In this document: piece by piece, positions 8,383 through 17,502 of the stretch
How positions within the stretch are numbered: position 1 is the stretch's first letter
Layout of the letters: the number at the start of each line of letters is the position of its first letter
Source: Parahalioglobus pacificus
GTDB lineage: Bacteria; Pseudomonadota; Gammaproteobacteria; Pseudomonadales; Halieaceae
Assembly (NCBI RefSeq): GCF_014652275.1
Contig: NZ_BMYM01000001.1
Span: 558,001-622,000 of the forward strand
DNA: 64,000 nucleotides
Direction of reading: 5' to 3'
Program-made: the position numbers and the translations under genes
Notes under the pieces: model-generated
The model's database searches: none
Told to the model about the DNA's origin: nothing
The model's input: the letters and a program-made list of their open reading frames with translations, nothing else

Positions 8383-9159
8383 CTAGTGGCAGGTAAAGCC
8401 GCCGTCGATCACCAGTTCTGAGCCGGTCATGTACTTCGATTCAGCGCTGGCAAGGAACAGGCAGCCGTTGGCGATATCCACGGGTTCACCCATGCCACCC
8501 AGTGGAACCTGCTCATCCAAGGCCTTTGCCATGGCGAGCTGCTCCTCTTCAGACACTTCGGCGAGTCCGTTTTCAAGCATCGGTGTCAGTATGAATCCCG
8601 GGTGCACCGAATTGACGCGGATGTTGTAGCCCTCGCGGGCGCAGTGCAGTGCGGCGGATTTGGTGAAAATACGTACGCCACCTTTACTGGCGTTATAGGC
8701 GGCAATGTTAGGTTCGCCAACGATGCCCTCTATGGATGAAATATTGATGATGGAGCCACCGGTGGATTTCATGCTGCGCACCGCGGCCTGTGTTCCCAGA
8801 AAAACCGCATCCAGGTTAACCGCCTGTGTTCGACGCCAGCTGGTCAGGTCGGCCTCTTCAACATTCCCGCGCTCCACAATGCCGGCATTGTTCACCAGCA
8901 CATCCAACTTGCCATGGGCTTCGAGCATTTTTACCCGCAAGGCCTCCCATGCGGTCTCATCAGTCACGTCCTGATAGTGATGCTCGGCACTGTGTCCTGT
9001 CTGCACAATGTGCTCAGCTACAGATTTGGCGGCGTCCGCATTGATGTCAGTAACAATGACGTGTGCGCCTTCTTCGGCGAAGCGGATACAGGTGGCTTCC
9101 CCGAGGCCGGAGCCGCCGCCGGTGACCCAGGCGACCTTGCCTTGCAATCTACTGCCCAT
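8383..9159 (-). CDS. SDR family oxidoreductase
   Basis: Classical short-chain dehydrogenase of 258 residues. The cofactor motif TGGGSGLG is at residues 13-20, an Asp after the second strand (VTDIN) favours NAD(H), NNAG is at 90-93, the catalytic Ser is at 141/142, and Tyr155 and Lys159 sit in YNASK. The C-terminus YMTGSELVIDGGFTCH is standard. AGGAAAG precedes the ATG. A second SDR gene lies 3 bp upstream on the same strand, so the two probably form an operon and may catalyse successive oxidations. Substrate unknown. Confidence 0.92.
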   Translation of the reverse strand: MGSRLQGKVAWVTGGGSGLGEATCIRFAEEGAHVIVTDINADAAKSVAEHIVQTGHSAEHHYQDVTDETAWEALRVKMLEAHGKLDVLVNNAGIVERGNVEEADLTSWRRTQAVNLDAVFLGTQAAVRSMKSTGGSIINISSIEGIVGEPNIAAYNASKGGVRIFTKSAALHCAREGYNIRVNSVHPGFILTPMLENGLAEVSEEEQLAMAKALDEQVPLGGMGEPVDIANGCLFLASAESKYMTGSELVIDGGFTCH

Positions 9160-9162
9160 GAC

Positions 9163-9945
9163 TTACTTTCCTTGTTGCAGAGTGTGATAACCGGTCAGCC
9201 TTGCTGCTAACCATTCCCTTGCTGACTCCCACAGCCAGCGATCCAGCAAGCTCCAGACGCGTGACTGGGCATCCATGAAGTATCCGGTGCCCCGTCCTGC
9301 GACAATTCGATCGATAGTGCCAGCCACATCCTCTGGCAGCACGGGAATATCGCCACTGCCACCCAATCCCAAAGCCGCCGCTTCGCCCATAGACGTTTTC
9401 ACAATGGGCGGTTTAATGCAGCTGACCCGAATGCCGTGTTTGCGCCACTCCAGAGCCAGCGCCTCGGTGAAGCCGTTGACGTAAAACTTGCTGGCGCTGT
9501 ACACCGCCAGCGTCGGTATGCCGTGTACGCTGGATACGGAGCAGAGGTTTACCAGCACCGAACCTGGCGTGGTTTTTAGCGCAGAGAATCCAGCTTGGGC
9601 AACCCGCGTGAGCCCCAATACGTTGATATTAATCATTCGCTGGCAGTCTGCGTCCGCCATATCGGCAAACTCGCCTGAGCTAAGCACCCCCGCATTGTTG
9701 ATCAGTGCATCCATCCGGCCGCCGCTGTTTTGCATGAAGTGCTCAATCATGGCGCTTACCGAGTCAGTCTCTGTGACATCGCAATGCGCACCAAAACAAT
9801 GGGACAGCGCCGGATCTTCAAGTACCGCAGCTACGGCTACCTGGTCGATATCGTAAAGGCCGACTCGCCACCCCAAGAGTGCAAAATGTTTCGCCGTTGC
9901 CAGGCCGATGCCGCCCACCGCGCCGGTGATTAATAGGGTTTTCAT
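9163..9945 (-). CDS. SDR family oxidoreductase
   Basis: A 260-residue short-chain dehydrogenase. TGAVGGIG at 7-14 binds the cofactor, Asp in YDIDQ points to NAD, NNAG is at 83-86, and Tyr149 and Lys153 form the YSASK active site. The C-terminal region ([20 protein letters not shown]) is longer than the usual VDGG ending and amphipathic, as in SDRs acting on lipids or retinoid-like substrates. The start at MKTLLITG is backed by AGGAG about 9 nt upstream; the frame is open further but without such a site. First gene of a two-SDR operon, divergent from the crotonase pseudogene. Confidence 0.9.
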   Translation of the reverse strand: MKTLLITGAVGGIGLATAKHFALLGWRVGLYDIDQVAVAAVLEDPALSHCFGAHCDVTETDSVSAMIEHFMQNSGGRMDALINNAGVLSSGEFADMADADCQRMININVLGLTRVAQAGFSALKTTPGSVLVNLCSVSSVHGIPTLAVYSASKFYVNGFTEALALEWRKHGIRVSCIKPPIVKTSMGEAAALGLGGSGDIPVLPEDVAGTIDRIVAGRGTGYFMDAQSRVWSLLDRWLWESAREWLAARLTGYHTLQQGK

Positions 9946-10081
9946 GCAAGCTGCTCCTGTGCTTTCTGTGCCGCCTGAGTGTAGCCCAGCCCGCGTTGCG
10001 TCACATCGTCCGCCAAAGAGGCAGATGCGGTTTGTCTGCGCCGGGTTTATGCTGCTGACCCGAGCCAATGATGGAGCACCG

Positions 10082-10952
10082 ATGATGTTTGAAACGCTGC
10101 TGTATGCCGTGGAGGCGCGCGTCGCAACGATCACGCTTAACCGACCCGAACGCTTGAATGCGATCAATGATCAGCTCCCTGGCGAACTACGTTATGCAGT
10201 GGAGATGGCCGACGTCGATCCGGATGTCCACGTCATTGTGCTCACCGGTTCTGGCAAAAGGTTTTGCGGGGGCTACGACCTGGCACATTACGCCCAGCGT
10301 GAGGGTGAGATACCGGGCAGCCAGTCAATGCCATGGGATCCCACACTGGATTACCGCAGGATGTCCCGCAACACCGAGGATTTCATGAGTCTGTGGCGCT
10401 GCCACACACCGACGGTGTGTAAGATTCATGGCGCGGCATCCGCCGGTGGCAGCGACATAGCCCTGTGCTGTGATTTGATTTGATTGTGATGGCCGATGAT
10501 GCACGCATCGGCTACCCACCTGCGCGCGTGTGGGGCATTCCACCACGATGATGTGGGTGTATCGACTGGGTCTGGAGAAGGCCAAACGCATGCTATTCAC
10601 TGGTGACCTTGTTATAGGAAAAGAAGCTGCCGAGATGGGGCTTGTGCTCAAATCGGTACCCCGCGATGAACTGGACGCGGAAGTGGCTGCCCTCTGTGAT
10701 CGCATCAAGGGCGTGCCGCGCAATTAATTGATGATGAGTAAGCTCAGCGTCAACCAGGCCTATGAGAATATGGGGCTGTCCAACGCGCAGATGATGGCGA
10801 ATCTATTCGACGGCGTTGCGCGCCACTCTCCAGAGGGTCTGTGGTTCAGAGAGCGGGCGCAGGAAGTCGGGTTCAAGCAAGCGGTGGCTGAGCGGGATTC
10901 CGGGGAACCCATTGCGCCGGAGGCCAGCAAGCGCCCGCTGCCCCCCGAATAA
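10082..10952 (+). pseudogene. Enoyl-CoA hydratase (crotonase) pseudogene, three lesions
   Basis: A once complete crotonase of about 288 codons, now broken in three places. It starts at [28 protein letters not shown] and runs through the oxyanion motifs ([10 protein letters not shown] and [18 protein letters not shown]). A tandem duplication of TTGAT (10475-10479 and 10480-10484) then shifts the frame into TGA. Removing one copy restores VMADDARIGYPPARVWGIP. A single base is missing near 10541 in the CCACC run, where the frame must shift again to give TTMMWVYRLG. Finally TAA at 10725-10727 replaces the codon expected for Gln in PRNQLMM. The rest is intact. The gene is divergent from the two-SDR operon and convergent with the S9 peptidase gene. 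Confidence 0.9.
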
Positions 10953-10966
10953 CGCCGCAGCGTCAA

Positions 10967-10983
10967 GGTCGCTTATTGCGACC
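10967..10983. terminator. Hairpin between convergent genes
   Basis: GGTCGC and GCGACC can pair around a five-base TTATT loop. The hairpin lies between the end of the crotonase remnant and the S9 peptidase, overlapping the last codons of the peptidase gene. No long T-run follows on either side, so it may be only a weak or Rho-assisted terminator. Confidence 0.4.
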
Positions 10984-13021
10984 CTAACAGCGCTTCGCTG
11001 ACGCCTGGCACCTCGCCGCTACCGGCCATGACTTTCAGGCTGGAGGCCGTGAAGGCATTGCCAATTGGCTGCGAGCGGCCGCCCAGGCACTGGGCCAGGA
11101 AGCTCTCGGTAATCGCATTGAAGGCCATATTGTTTTCTGGCTTCTGGAAGCCGTGACCCTCATCCGGGAACAGCACATACGTCACAGGAATGCCCTTGCC
11201 CTGCATCGCTTCAACAATCTGGTCGGACTCGGCCTGCTTCACCCGCGGGTCATTGGCGCCCTGTCCGATCAGCAGGGGTTTGCTGATGGCATCCACGTAG
11301 TTGATGGGTGAGCGCTCGTTCAACAGTGCCGCGCCTTCCGGTGTCTCCGGATCACCCACCGCCGCGATCAAAGTACGACGGAAGCCTTCCCAGTAAGGGG
11401 GAATGGAAGCGAGCAGGGTGTTCAGATTAGACGGGCCGACGATGTCCACACCGCAGGCAAAGGTATCGGGGGTGAAGGTCAGGCCCACCAGGGTGGCATA
11501 ACCCCCGTAGCTGCCTCCCATGATGGCGACCTGGGATTTACGCGTGATGCGGCGCTTGGTCGCCCATTCAACGGCATCAATCAGGTCGTCATGCATCTTG
11601 CCAGCCCATTCCAGATTGCCGGCATTGGTAAATGCCTTGCCAAAGCCGGTAGAGCCCCGAAAGTTCACCTGTAAAACAGCGTAACCCCGGTTTGCCAGCC
11701 ACTGTACGGTGGGCGAATAGCCCGCGCCGTCCCGTGCCCAGGGGCCACCATGTACCAGCAGGACCATGGGCACTGGCTGCTCAGGTCGGCCATTGCCGTC
11801 CGGGTCCGTGCCCAGGGGTAGTGTCAGGTATGACACCAGGTTTTTGCCGTCCCGACTCTCTATAAAGACATTGCGCTTGGCCGCCAGAGGCAAGCCTTCA
11901 AGGTCTTCGTAGGTTGTGAACAAGTCGGTCAGGGTTTGGGTGTCGCGGTCATACACGGCGTAGCGCGCCGCGGCATCGGAGGCCCCTACATAGACGGTCC
12001 ACTTCTCGCCATCCAGCGTTGTGGACAATATGTCCACATCACCGCCGGCGGCGTCTTGCAGGATCTGGAAGTCGCGAATGTAGCGTCCGTCCTGCACCTC
12101 CCACTGGCGCTGGTGAATGGTCGCCGCCACAGCGATCAGTTCATGAGTGCGCGGGTGAATCAGCGCATCGCTGATATCGGCATTGTCGGACATCGCCAGT
12201 GTGTTGGCTTCGCCGGTCTCAATATTGATGCGCACCAGTGCTCCAGTGTCGCGGCCCCGACTGTCCAGGGCGTAAAAGCTGTTGTTATCAGCGCCAAAAC
12301 CAACAATGCCGGTGGTGTAGTAGTCCTCGGCGGCAATCTCCATCAGGGGTTCCCAATCCTCGCCCTCGCGGGTGTAGAGGTTGGCCCCGCCGCTCTCGGT
12401 CTGCTCCTGGGCCAGACGCACCTGAAGGTCATTGTCGACGTAAACGGCGCTGAACCCTTCGTTCTGTAGCAGCAGTTCCCGCTTTCCAGACTGCAAGTCG
12501 ACGCGGTAAATGTCGTGCCAGCGTTGGTCGCGGTCGTTCATGCCCACAATGACCACACCCGGGTGGTCCTCACTCTGCGCGATGACCTCCGCGCGCACAC
12601 CGGGGTAGGGCGTGAGGTCCTTGATCTGGTTGGTTGCCAGGTTAATGCGGTACAGGTGAAAGTTCTCGTCGCCATTCTGGTCCTCGATGTACAGCACACT
12701 TTCGCTGTCCAGTGCCCAGAAGTGGCTGGGAACGCCGCGGCCTGTGTTGCGAGTGACCGGCCGGGCTGCGTTGATGTCGCCGGCCGGTGCGACCCAAATG
12801 TTCATCACACCGTCCAGGGGTGCCCGAAAGCTCATCATTTCACCGTTAGGGCTGAGTCTGCCCTGGAAACGGGTGGGGTTGCCGAACAGTATCTGGCGGT
12901 CGATCAATTCGATCTCGGGGGTGGTGGCAATCTCTTGTTCGGGCGGTGCGCTGGTACAAGCTGCAACGAGAATGGCGATGGCGGCTATCAGGCCCGCCAG
13001 GGCTGAGCGTTGATTGAGCAT
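10973..13021 (-). CDS. S9 family (prolyl oligopeptidase-like) peptidase, lipoprotein
   Basis: A 682-residue two-domain serine peptidase: an N-terminal seven-bladed propeller of WD-like repeats (about 40-420) followed by an alpha/beta-hydrolase domain. The catalytic triad is visible as GGSYGGY (Ser504), GANDPR (Asp591) and DEGHGF (His623), as in dipeptidyl-peptidase IV / acylaminoacyl peptidase. The N-terminus has a lipoprotein signal with a VAAC lipobox (Cys near residue 21), so the enzyme is probably anchored in the envelope. The chosen ATG starts this signal; a longer frame upstream would hide it. It likely trims proline-containing or acylated peptides during scavenging. Monocistronic. Confidence 0.92.
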   Translation of the reverse strand: MLNQRSALAGLIAAIAILVAACTSAPPEQEIATTPEIELIDRQILFGNPTRFQGRLSPNGEMMSFRAPLDGVMNIWVAPAGDINAARPVTRNTGRGVPSHFWALDSESVLYIEDQNGDENFHLYRINLATNQIKDLTPYPGVRAEVIAQSEDHPGVVIVGMNDRDQRWHDIYRVDLQSGKRELLLQNEGFSAVYVDNDLQVRLAQEQTESGGANLYTREGEDWEPLMEIAAEDYYTTGIVGFGADNNSFYALDSRGRDTGALVRINIETGEANTLAMSDNADISDALIHPRTHELIAVAATIHQRQWEVQDGRYIRDFQILQDAAGGDVDILSTTLDGEKWTVYVGASDAAARYAVYDRDTQTLTDLFTTYEDLEGLPLAAKRNVFIESRDGKNLVSYLTLPLGTDPDGNGRPEQPVPMVLLVHGGPWARDGAGYSPTVQWLANRGYAVLQVNFRGSTGFGKAFTNAGNLEWAGKMHDDLIDAVEWATKRRITRKSQVAIMGGSYGGYATLVGLTFTPDTFACGVDIVGPSNLNTLLASIPPYWEGFRRTLIAAVGDPETPEGAALLNERSPINYVDAISKPLLIGQGANDPRVKQAESDQIVEAMQGKGIPVTYVLFPDEGHGFQKPENNMAFNAITESFLAQCLGGRSQPIGNAFTASSLKVMAGSGEVPGVSEALLGSQ

Positions 13022-13241
13022 GCGTCGATCCTTATGGGAGTCGTATGTGGTCTGCGATAGGGCGAGATCTTTCGCCCACCGCCACTCATCATAGACCACC
13101 ATCGAATCGCTGGCAGCACAGTGTGGGGCGATATTTCCCGAAAGCCGGTTCAACTAATCGTCGACAGTGCGTTGACCTGTTGTGTTGGCGCTTTTAGGGT
13201 CACTCTCTTGCCGCAGAATATTCGAGAAATAGAGATTTGCC

Positions 13242-14075
13242 ATGAATGAGTTACAGGGAAAGACCGCCGTCATTACTGGTGCCGGCTCAGGTATCGGTGC
13301 GGGCATTGCCCAGGCTACTGCGGCCGCGGGTATGCGCGTTGTGGTTGCCGATATCGACACTGAACGCGCCCAGTCGGTGGCTGATGAGTTGAGTGCTGGT
13401 GGTGCAGAGGCAATTGCCGTGCAGGTGGATGTCAGTGATTTGGCATCAGTGACGGCACTGCGCGAGCAAGCCTATGAGGCGTTTAATGAAGTCCATCTTC
13501 TGTGTAACAACGCAGGTGTCTGGGTGGGCGCGATGATGGCGGACGCGGACATCAAGGACTGGCAATACCAGATCAACGTCAACCTCTATGGCGTTATTCA
13601 CGGGGTTAAGACCTTTCTCCCCGATATGCTTGCCCGTGGCGAAGGTCACATCGTTAACACGGCCTCTTTGGGCGGGTTGATATCGGGACCGCCCGAAGGC
13701 CTCTACTGCACGACCAAGTTCGCAATTGTCGGCCTGTCCGAATCGCTGCTGATGGAGGTCGCTGATAAGGGTGTTGGGGTTTCGGTGCTGTGTCCCGGAC
13801 TGGTGAACACCGATCTCATCACCCAGTCAGAAAAGGTTCGTCCGGCGGCGGTAGACCCCGGAGTGCGCCATGATCAGCCCGCGCCCGACGTGGCGGCGGG
13901 CTTGTCGCCGGCAGTCGTGGGCGAGCGCGTAGTGGACAGCGTAAAAGACAATAATTTCTACATCATTACCCACGATGATTACCGTGAAGTGATCGAGATG
14001 CGACACGCGGGCATCTTAGCTGCCGTGGATGATCATGCACGGCGCTACGGTTCTACCAGCGGCAGGACCTTCTGA
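13242..14075 (+). CDS. SDR family oxidoreductase
   Basis: A 277-residue short-chain dehydrogenase: TGAGSGIG at 12-19, an acidic end to the second strand (VADID, for NAD), NNAG at 89-92, Ser142, Tyr155 and Lys159 in YCTTK. It lacks the usual terminal VDGG and instead has a C-terminal tail (NFYIITHDDYREVIEMRHAGI) typical of the SDRs that act on long hydrophobic alcohols. A weak promoter-like TTGACC / TAGGGT pair is present upstream. Stands alone, convergent with the thioredoxin-fold gene across a perfect palindrome. Confidence 0.9.
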   Translation: MNELQGKTAVITGAGSGIGAGIAQATAAAGMRVVVADIDTERAQSVADELSAGGAEAIAVQVDVSDLASVTALREQAYEAFNEVHLLCNNAGVWVGAMMADADIKDWQYQINVNLYGVIHGVKTFLPDMLARGEGHIVNTASLGGLISGPPEGLYCTTKFAIVGLSESLLMEVADKGVGVSVLCPGLVNTDLITQSEKVRPAAVDPGVRHDQPAPDVAAGLSPAVVGERVVDSVKDNNFYIITHDDYREVIEMRHAGILAAVDDHARRYGSTSGRTF

Positions 14076-14091
14076 ATACCATTGCCTCGCT

Positions 14092-14109
14092 GCCCGGTTC
14101 GAACCGGGC
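14092..14109. terminator. Perfect 18-bp palindrome between convergent genes
   Basis: GCCCGGTTCGAACCGGGC is a perfect inverted repeat lying between an SDR gene that ends at 14075 and a convergent gene that ends at 14116. The position suggests a bidirectional terminator. There is no T-run, and in RNA the innermost bases would have to form the loop. Confidence 0.5.
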
Positions 14110-14115
14110 TAGGGC

Positions 14116-14763
14116 TCAGTTGCTGCTGGCGTGGGCTCTGAGAGCTTCCTGGGCGACAAGCAAGGCAGCACCGGAATCTACGCGTGAAGAGTAGGCTTCA
14201 ATGAACAGCTTTCCGACCACGGTGCCATCGGGCGCGATAACTATCATGCCTGGATGTGGAATCCCGTATTGGCTGTCTCCCTGCGAGTAGTCCTCATTGA
14301 GGATGCCCAGGGTTTTGAAAGACAGCGCATTCAGATCAGACAGCACGGGAATCGTGATGCCGTGCTTCTCAGTGAAGGCCAGCTGTAGTTCGGGGGCATC
14401 ATAGGTAATGGCCACCAGGCCAATGCCGGCGGCATCGTAGGCTTCCTTGGTTTCCTGCAATTGCACCAGTTGGCGCATGCAGTAGGGGCACCAGTCGAAC
14501 GAACGGCTGGCAACCAGTACCGTGCCGCGATCACCGGCAAACTCATCCAGCAGCGTGATCACTCTGCCCTGATAGCTGGCCTGTAAACCGGGGAATCGAG
14601 AGCCAACGGCTGGACCCGGGTCGAAATCATCGGTGTCTGCCGGCACGAACATGTTTTCTGTGATGGTGTCGTAGGCGGCGTCCTTCAGCGGAGTCTGGAA
14701 CAGGTACAGTGCGACGCCTGCCACCAGCACAATTAGCGCCAGTGCAATGAGAACTTTTTTCAT
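14116..14763 (-). CDS. Membrane-anchored AhpC/TSA-type thiol oxidoreductase
   Basis: A 215-residue protein with one N-terminal membrane anchor (about 4-22) and a periplasmic thioredoxin-fold domain. The redox centre is WCPYCMRQL (Cys92 and Cys95), which combines a peroxiredoxin-like scaffold (VLVASRSFDWCPYC, later IPVLSDLNALSFKTLGI) with a CxxC pair. Peroxidase or disulfide-reductase roles both fit. The ATG of MKKVL was chosen because it opens the anchor and has GGGAAAG upstream. Divergent from the SLC13 permease gene by about 125 bp, a possible shared control region. Confidence 0.82.
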   Translation of the reverse strand: MKKVLIALALIVLVAGVALYLFQTPLKDAAYDTITENMFVPADTDDFDPGPAVGSRFPGLQASYQGRVITLLDEFAGDRGTVLVASRSFDWCPYCMRQLVQLQETKEAYDAAGIGLVAITYDAPELQLAFTEKHGITIPVLSDLNALSFKTLGILNEDYSQGDSQYGIPHPGMIVIAPDGTVVGKLFIEAYSSRVDSGAALLVAQEALRAHASSN

Positions 14764-14887
14764 CCGGGCTTTCCCGCTTCGATCGTTTGCGCCAGTGTAA
14801 ACAGGCAGGGCTGTAACGTCAGTAGCGGTAGCCATAGGCGCGGGCTTAACAGTATGCTTGGCACTGGTTTCTGGGCCATCGGGTGCC

Positions 14888-16633
14888 ATGTACGAACAAC
14901 TGCTGATCTCAGCGCTCTTTATCTGGCTACTGTGCAGTCTGATATTCACCGATTGGCCGGCAGTCTGGGTGTTTGTTGCAGCCATGCTGGGTAGCTACTT
15001 CCTCGGCCTTGTCTCCACCGGTGAAGTGTTGGACAAGGTGTCTAACACCGGGCTGATTACGTTAGTGCTGTTACTGCTGGTGTCCATTGGTCTGGAGAAG
15101 CTGTCCTGGTTGGACAAGTTGTCCGGTCGGCTGATCACGCCGGGCTATGTGGCCAGTCTTCTGAGGCTGGGTTCGGTGACCGCGGTGTTTTCGGCCTTCG
15201 TGAATAACACGGCGGTCGTAGCCACACTTGCTCACACGGTGCGCAGCAACAAGTACCATGCGCCGTCCAGGCTGCTCATTCCCTTGTCCTACGCCGCGAT
15301 TCTCGGCGGCACCATGACATTGATCGGTACCTCCACCAATCTGATCGTGAGCAGTTTCCTTGAAGATGCCACGGGTATGGGTCTGGCATTCTTCGACTTT
15401 CTCCTGATCGGCGCCTGCGCCACCGTGCTTGGTATGCTGACGCTGTTGCTCAGCGCGCGCCTGTTACCCGAGCACGGCAATGGGCGTATCGATATCAATG
15501 AGTACCTGATTGAGGCTGAGGTGTCAGAGGACTCCCAGCTAGTGGGTAAGAGCATCACTGCTAATCAGTTGCGCGACCTGGAAGATCTGTTCCTGGTGGA
15601 GATTGTTCGGGGCAATCGCCTGATCTCCCCTGTGGCTCCTCAGGAGATTCTTCAGCCCGGTGACAAGTTGATCTTCTCTGGTGATATCAAGCGCCTGGCG
15701 GTGCTGGACGATTTCGATGGCCTAAAATTGTTTGCCATGGATGAAGGGCTCCTCAGCGAAAACATGACCGAAGTGATTGTGATGCCCAATGCCGCGGTTG
15801 AGGGTCAATCGATTAAGGACAGTGGCTTCCGCTCCCTGTTTGATGCGGCGGTCGTTGGCATGCGTCGCGGCGGTAAGCGTCTATCGGGAAAGTTAGGCAG
15901 CATTACACTCCAGGCGGGTGACAACCTGGTTCTCGCAGTGGGCCCTGATTTCAATAACCGCAAGAACCTCGACAAAAACTTTGTCGTTATCGATGACGCA
16001 GTGACCGGTGCCGGTGTGACCACGGGTCAGAATCTTTTCGTGACTGCCGCCCTGGTGGGGGTGGTGTTACTGGCTTCAATGAACGTACTGCCCCTGATTA
16101 AAGGGTTGGCTTTCCTGCTGGTTTCCATGTTGGCACTGGGCATGGTGGGTGGCTCGGAATTGCGCCGTCGCTTTCCTTTCGAGTTGTGGTTGATCATTGG
16201 TTCGGCACTGACATTGTCTCAAGCCTTGAATAACTCCGGGCTGGTGGCGCTAGTGGCAGACTTCCTGCACACGAATCTGGTTAACTACGGCCCCTGGGTC
16301 GCTTTGGCCGGCGTTTATCTGGGCACCTTAGTGCTCACTGAGACCATGACCAATAATGCTGCTGCTGCATTGGCCTTTCCCATCGCGTTTGGCCTGGCCG
16401 AGAGCTACGGTTTGAATCCCATGCCTTTCGTGATGGTGGTTGCCTACGGCGCCAGCGCCAGTTTTTTAACGCCCTATGGCTACACCACGAATCTCATGGT
16501 TCAGAACTTGGGCCATTACACGCTGCGGGATTACTTTCGCAGTGGCCTGCCATTGTCACTCGTGTACTCAGCGGTGGTGCTCCTACTGGTACCGGTGGTG
16601 TTCCCCTTCGATGCGGTGCCACTCGCCAAATAG
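14888..16633 (+). CDS. SLC13 family permease with two RCK_C domains
   Basis: A 581-residue inner-membrane transporter of the SLC13/ion-transporter superfamily. About 11 hydrophobic segments are split by a soluble central part (about 200-375) that carries two TrkA-C (RCK_C) domains, seen by LQPGDKLIFSGDI and LQAGDNLVLAVGPDF, each at the end of a repeat. Paired signature loops, FVNNTAVVATL in the first half and TMTNNAAAALAFP in the second, are the substrate/Na+ sites of the family. Substrates of such proteins include sulfate, thiosulfate or dicarboxylates; none can be chosen here. The ATG at 14888 was preferred to an earlier non-ATG start because it opens the first membrane helix. Confidence 0.87.
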   Translation: MYEQLLISALFIWLLCSLIFTDWPAVWVFVAAMLGSYFLGLVSTGEVLDKVSNTGLITLVLLLLVSIGLEKLSWLDKLSGRLITPGYVASLLRLGSVTAVFSAFVNNTAVVATLAHTVRSNKYHAPSRLLIPLSYAAILGGTMTLIGTSTNLIVSSFLEDATGMGLAFFDFLLIGACATVLGMLTLLLSARLLPEHGNGRIDINEYLIEAEVSEDSQLVGKSITANQLRDLEDLFLVEIVRGNRLISPVAPQEILQPGDKLIFSGDIKRLAVLDDFDGLKLFAMDEGLLSENMTEVIVMPNAAVEGQSIKDSGFRSLFDAAVVGMRRGGKRLSGKLGSITLQAGDNLVLAVGPDFNNRKNLDKNFVVIDDAVTGAGVTTGQNLFVTAALVGVVLLASMNVLPLIKGLAFLLVSMLALGMVGGSELRRRFPFELWLIIGSALTLSQALNNSGLVALVADFLHTNLVNYGPWVALAGVYLGTLVLTETMTNNAAAALAFPIAFGLAESYGLNPMPFVMVVAYGASASFLTPYGYTTNLMVQNLGHYTLRDYFRSGLPLSLVYSAVVLLLVPVVFPFDAVPLAK

Positions 16634-16689
16634 CTGAACTGGCCCCTCACTTTAAGCGCCGATAACGGTAAACCCGCTCTGGCTGAGCT

Positions 16690-16707
16690 AGTCTGTGACT
16701 ACAGACT
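16690..16707. promoter_or_regulatory. Inverted repeat just upstream of an SDR gene
   Basis: AGTCTGT and ACAGACT are perfect 7-base arms separated by GACT, ending 18 bp before the GTG start of the SDR and directly before its ribosome site. It could be an operator (TGT-N4-ACA type) or a hairpin at the end of the permease transcript, since a short CTTT follows. Confidence 0.4.
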
Positions 16708-16725
16708 GTCTTTGGGGAGAATCCG

Positions 16726-17502
16726 GTGGGACGCTTAGCCGGCAAGGTGGCCATTATCACCGGCGCCAGTCAGGGTATCGGGGCGGCAACTGCACAGCGT
16801 TTTGCCGAGGAGGGCGCACAGGTCGTGCTTGCCGCGAGACGGTTGGATGCGCTGGAGGCCCAGTGCGCTGCCATTGCTGCGGCGGGTGGCGAAGCGATGG
16901 CTGTGGCGACTGACATTGCCGACGAGTCAGCCGTGGCGAATCTGGTCCAGTCCTGTTGTGAGGCCTATGGCGGCATTGATGTTGTGGTTAATAACGCCGT
17001 GCTCGCGAGGCCAGGCCTGATAAGCCAGGCTGACAGCGACACCTGGCGCAGTAACTTTACCGTGAGTCTGGACGGGGCGCTTTTCCTGATGCGTGAGGCG
17101 TATCCTGCCTTGAGCGCCAGCAGCGGTGCGGTGGTGAATGTTGCCTCCGTTTGCGCACTGCTGGGTACGCCCGGTATGGCGGCCTACAGCGCTGCCAAGG
17201 CGGGTATGCTTGCCCTGAGTCGCAATGCTGCGATCGAGTGGGGCAAGCAGCAGGTTAGGGTGAATAGCGTCATTCCTGGTGTATTCCTGACCCCGCCTAC
17301 CGAGGGCTTGATGCCCGATGAAGCCAGTCAGGCAGCCACTGCCAGGAGCGTGCCCATCGGGCGCATAGGGGATCCTGTCGAGTGCGCCAATGCCATATTG
17401 TTCCTCGCCAGTGACGAAGCATCCTACATCACCGGGGCAGAGCTGGTGGTCGACGGCGGCAGGACGGCGGAGTTGAACACGGGCACGGCGAGTTTCGAAT
17501 GA
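16726..17502 (+). CDS. SDR family oxidoreductase
   Basis: A 258-residue short-chain dehydrogenase starting at a GTG with GGGAGA 6 nt upstream. TGASQGIG at 12-19, Arg pair in LAARR after the second strand (favouring NADP), NNAV in place of NNAG, a VNVASV serine block, YSAAK as the Tyr/Lys pair, and a standard YITGAELVVDGG ending. Its last codon overlaps the ATG of the downstream NTF2-like gene (ATGA), so both are translated together. Probably a ketone/alcohol step in an unidentified catabolic route. Confidence 0.9.
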   Translation: MGRLAGKVAIITGASQGIGAATAQRFAEEGAQVVLAARRLDALEAQCAAIAAAGGEAMAVATDIADESAVANLVQSCCEAYGGIDVVVNNAVLARPGLISQADSDTWRSNFTVSLDGALFLMREAYPALSASSGAVVNVASVCALLGTPGMAAYSAAKAGMLALSRNAAIEWGKQQVRVNSVIPGVFLTPPTEGLMPDEASQAATARSVPIGRIGDPVECANAILFLASDEASYITGAELVVDGGRTAELNTGTASFE

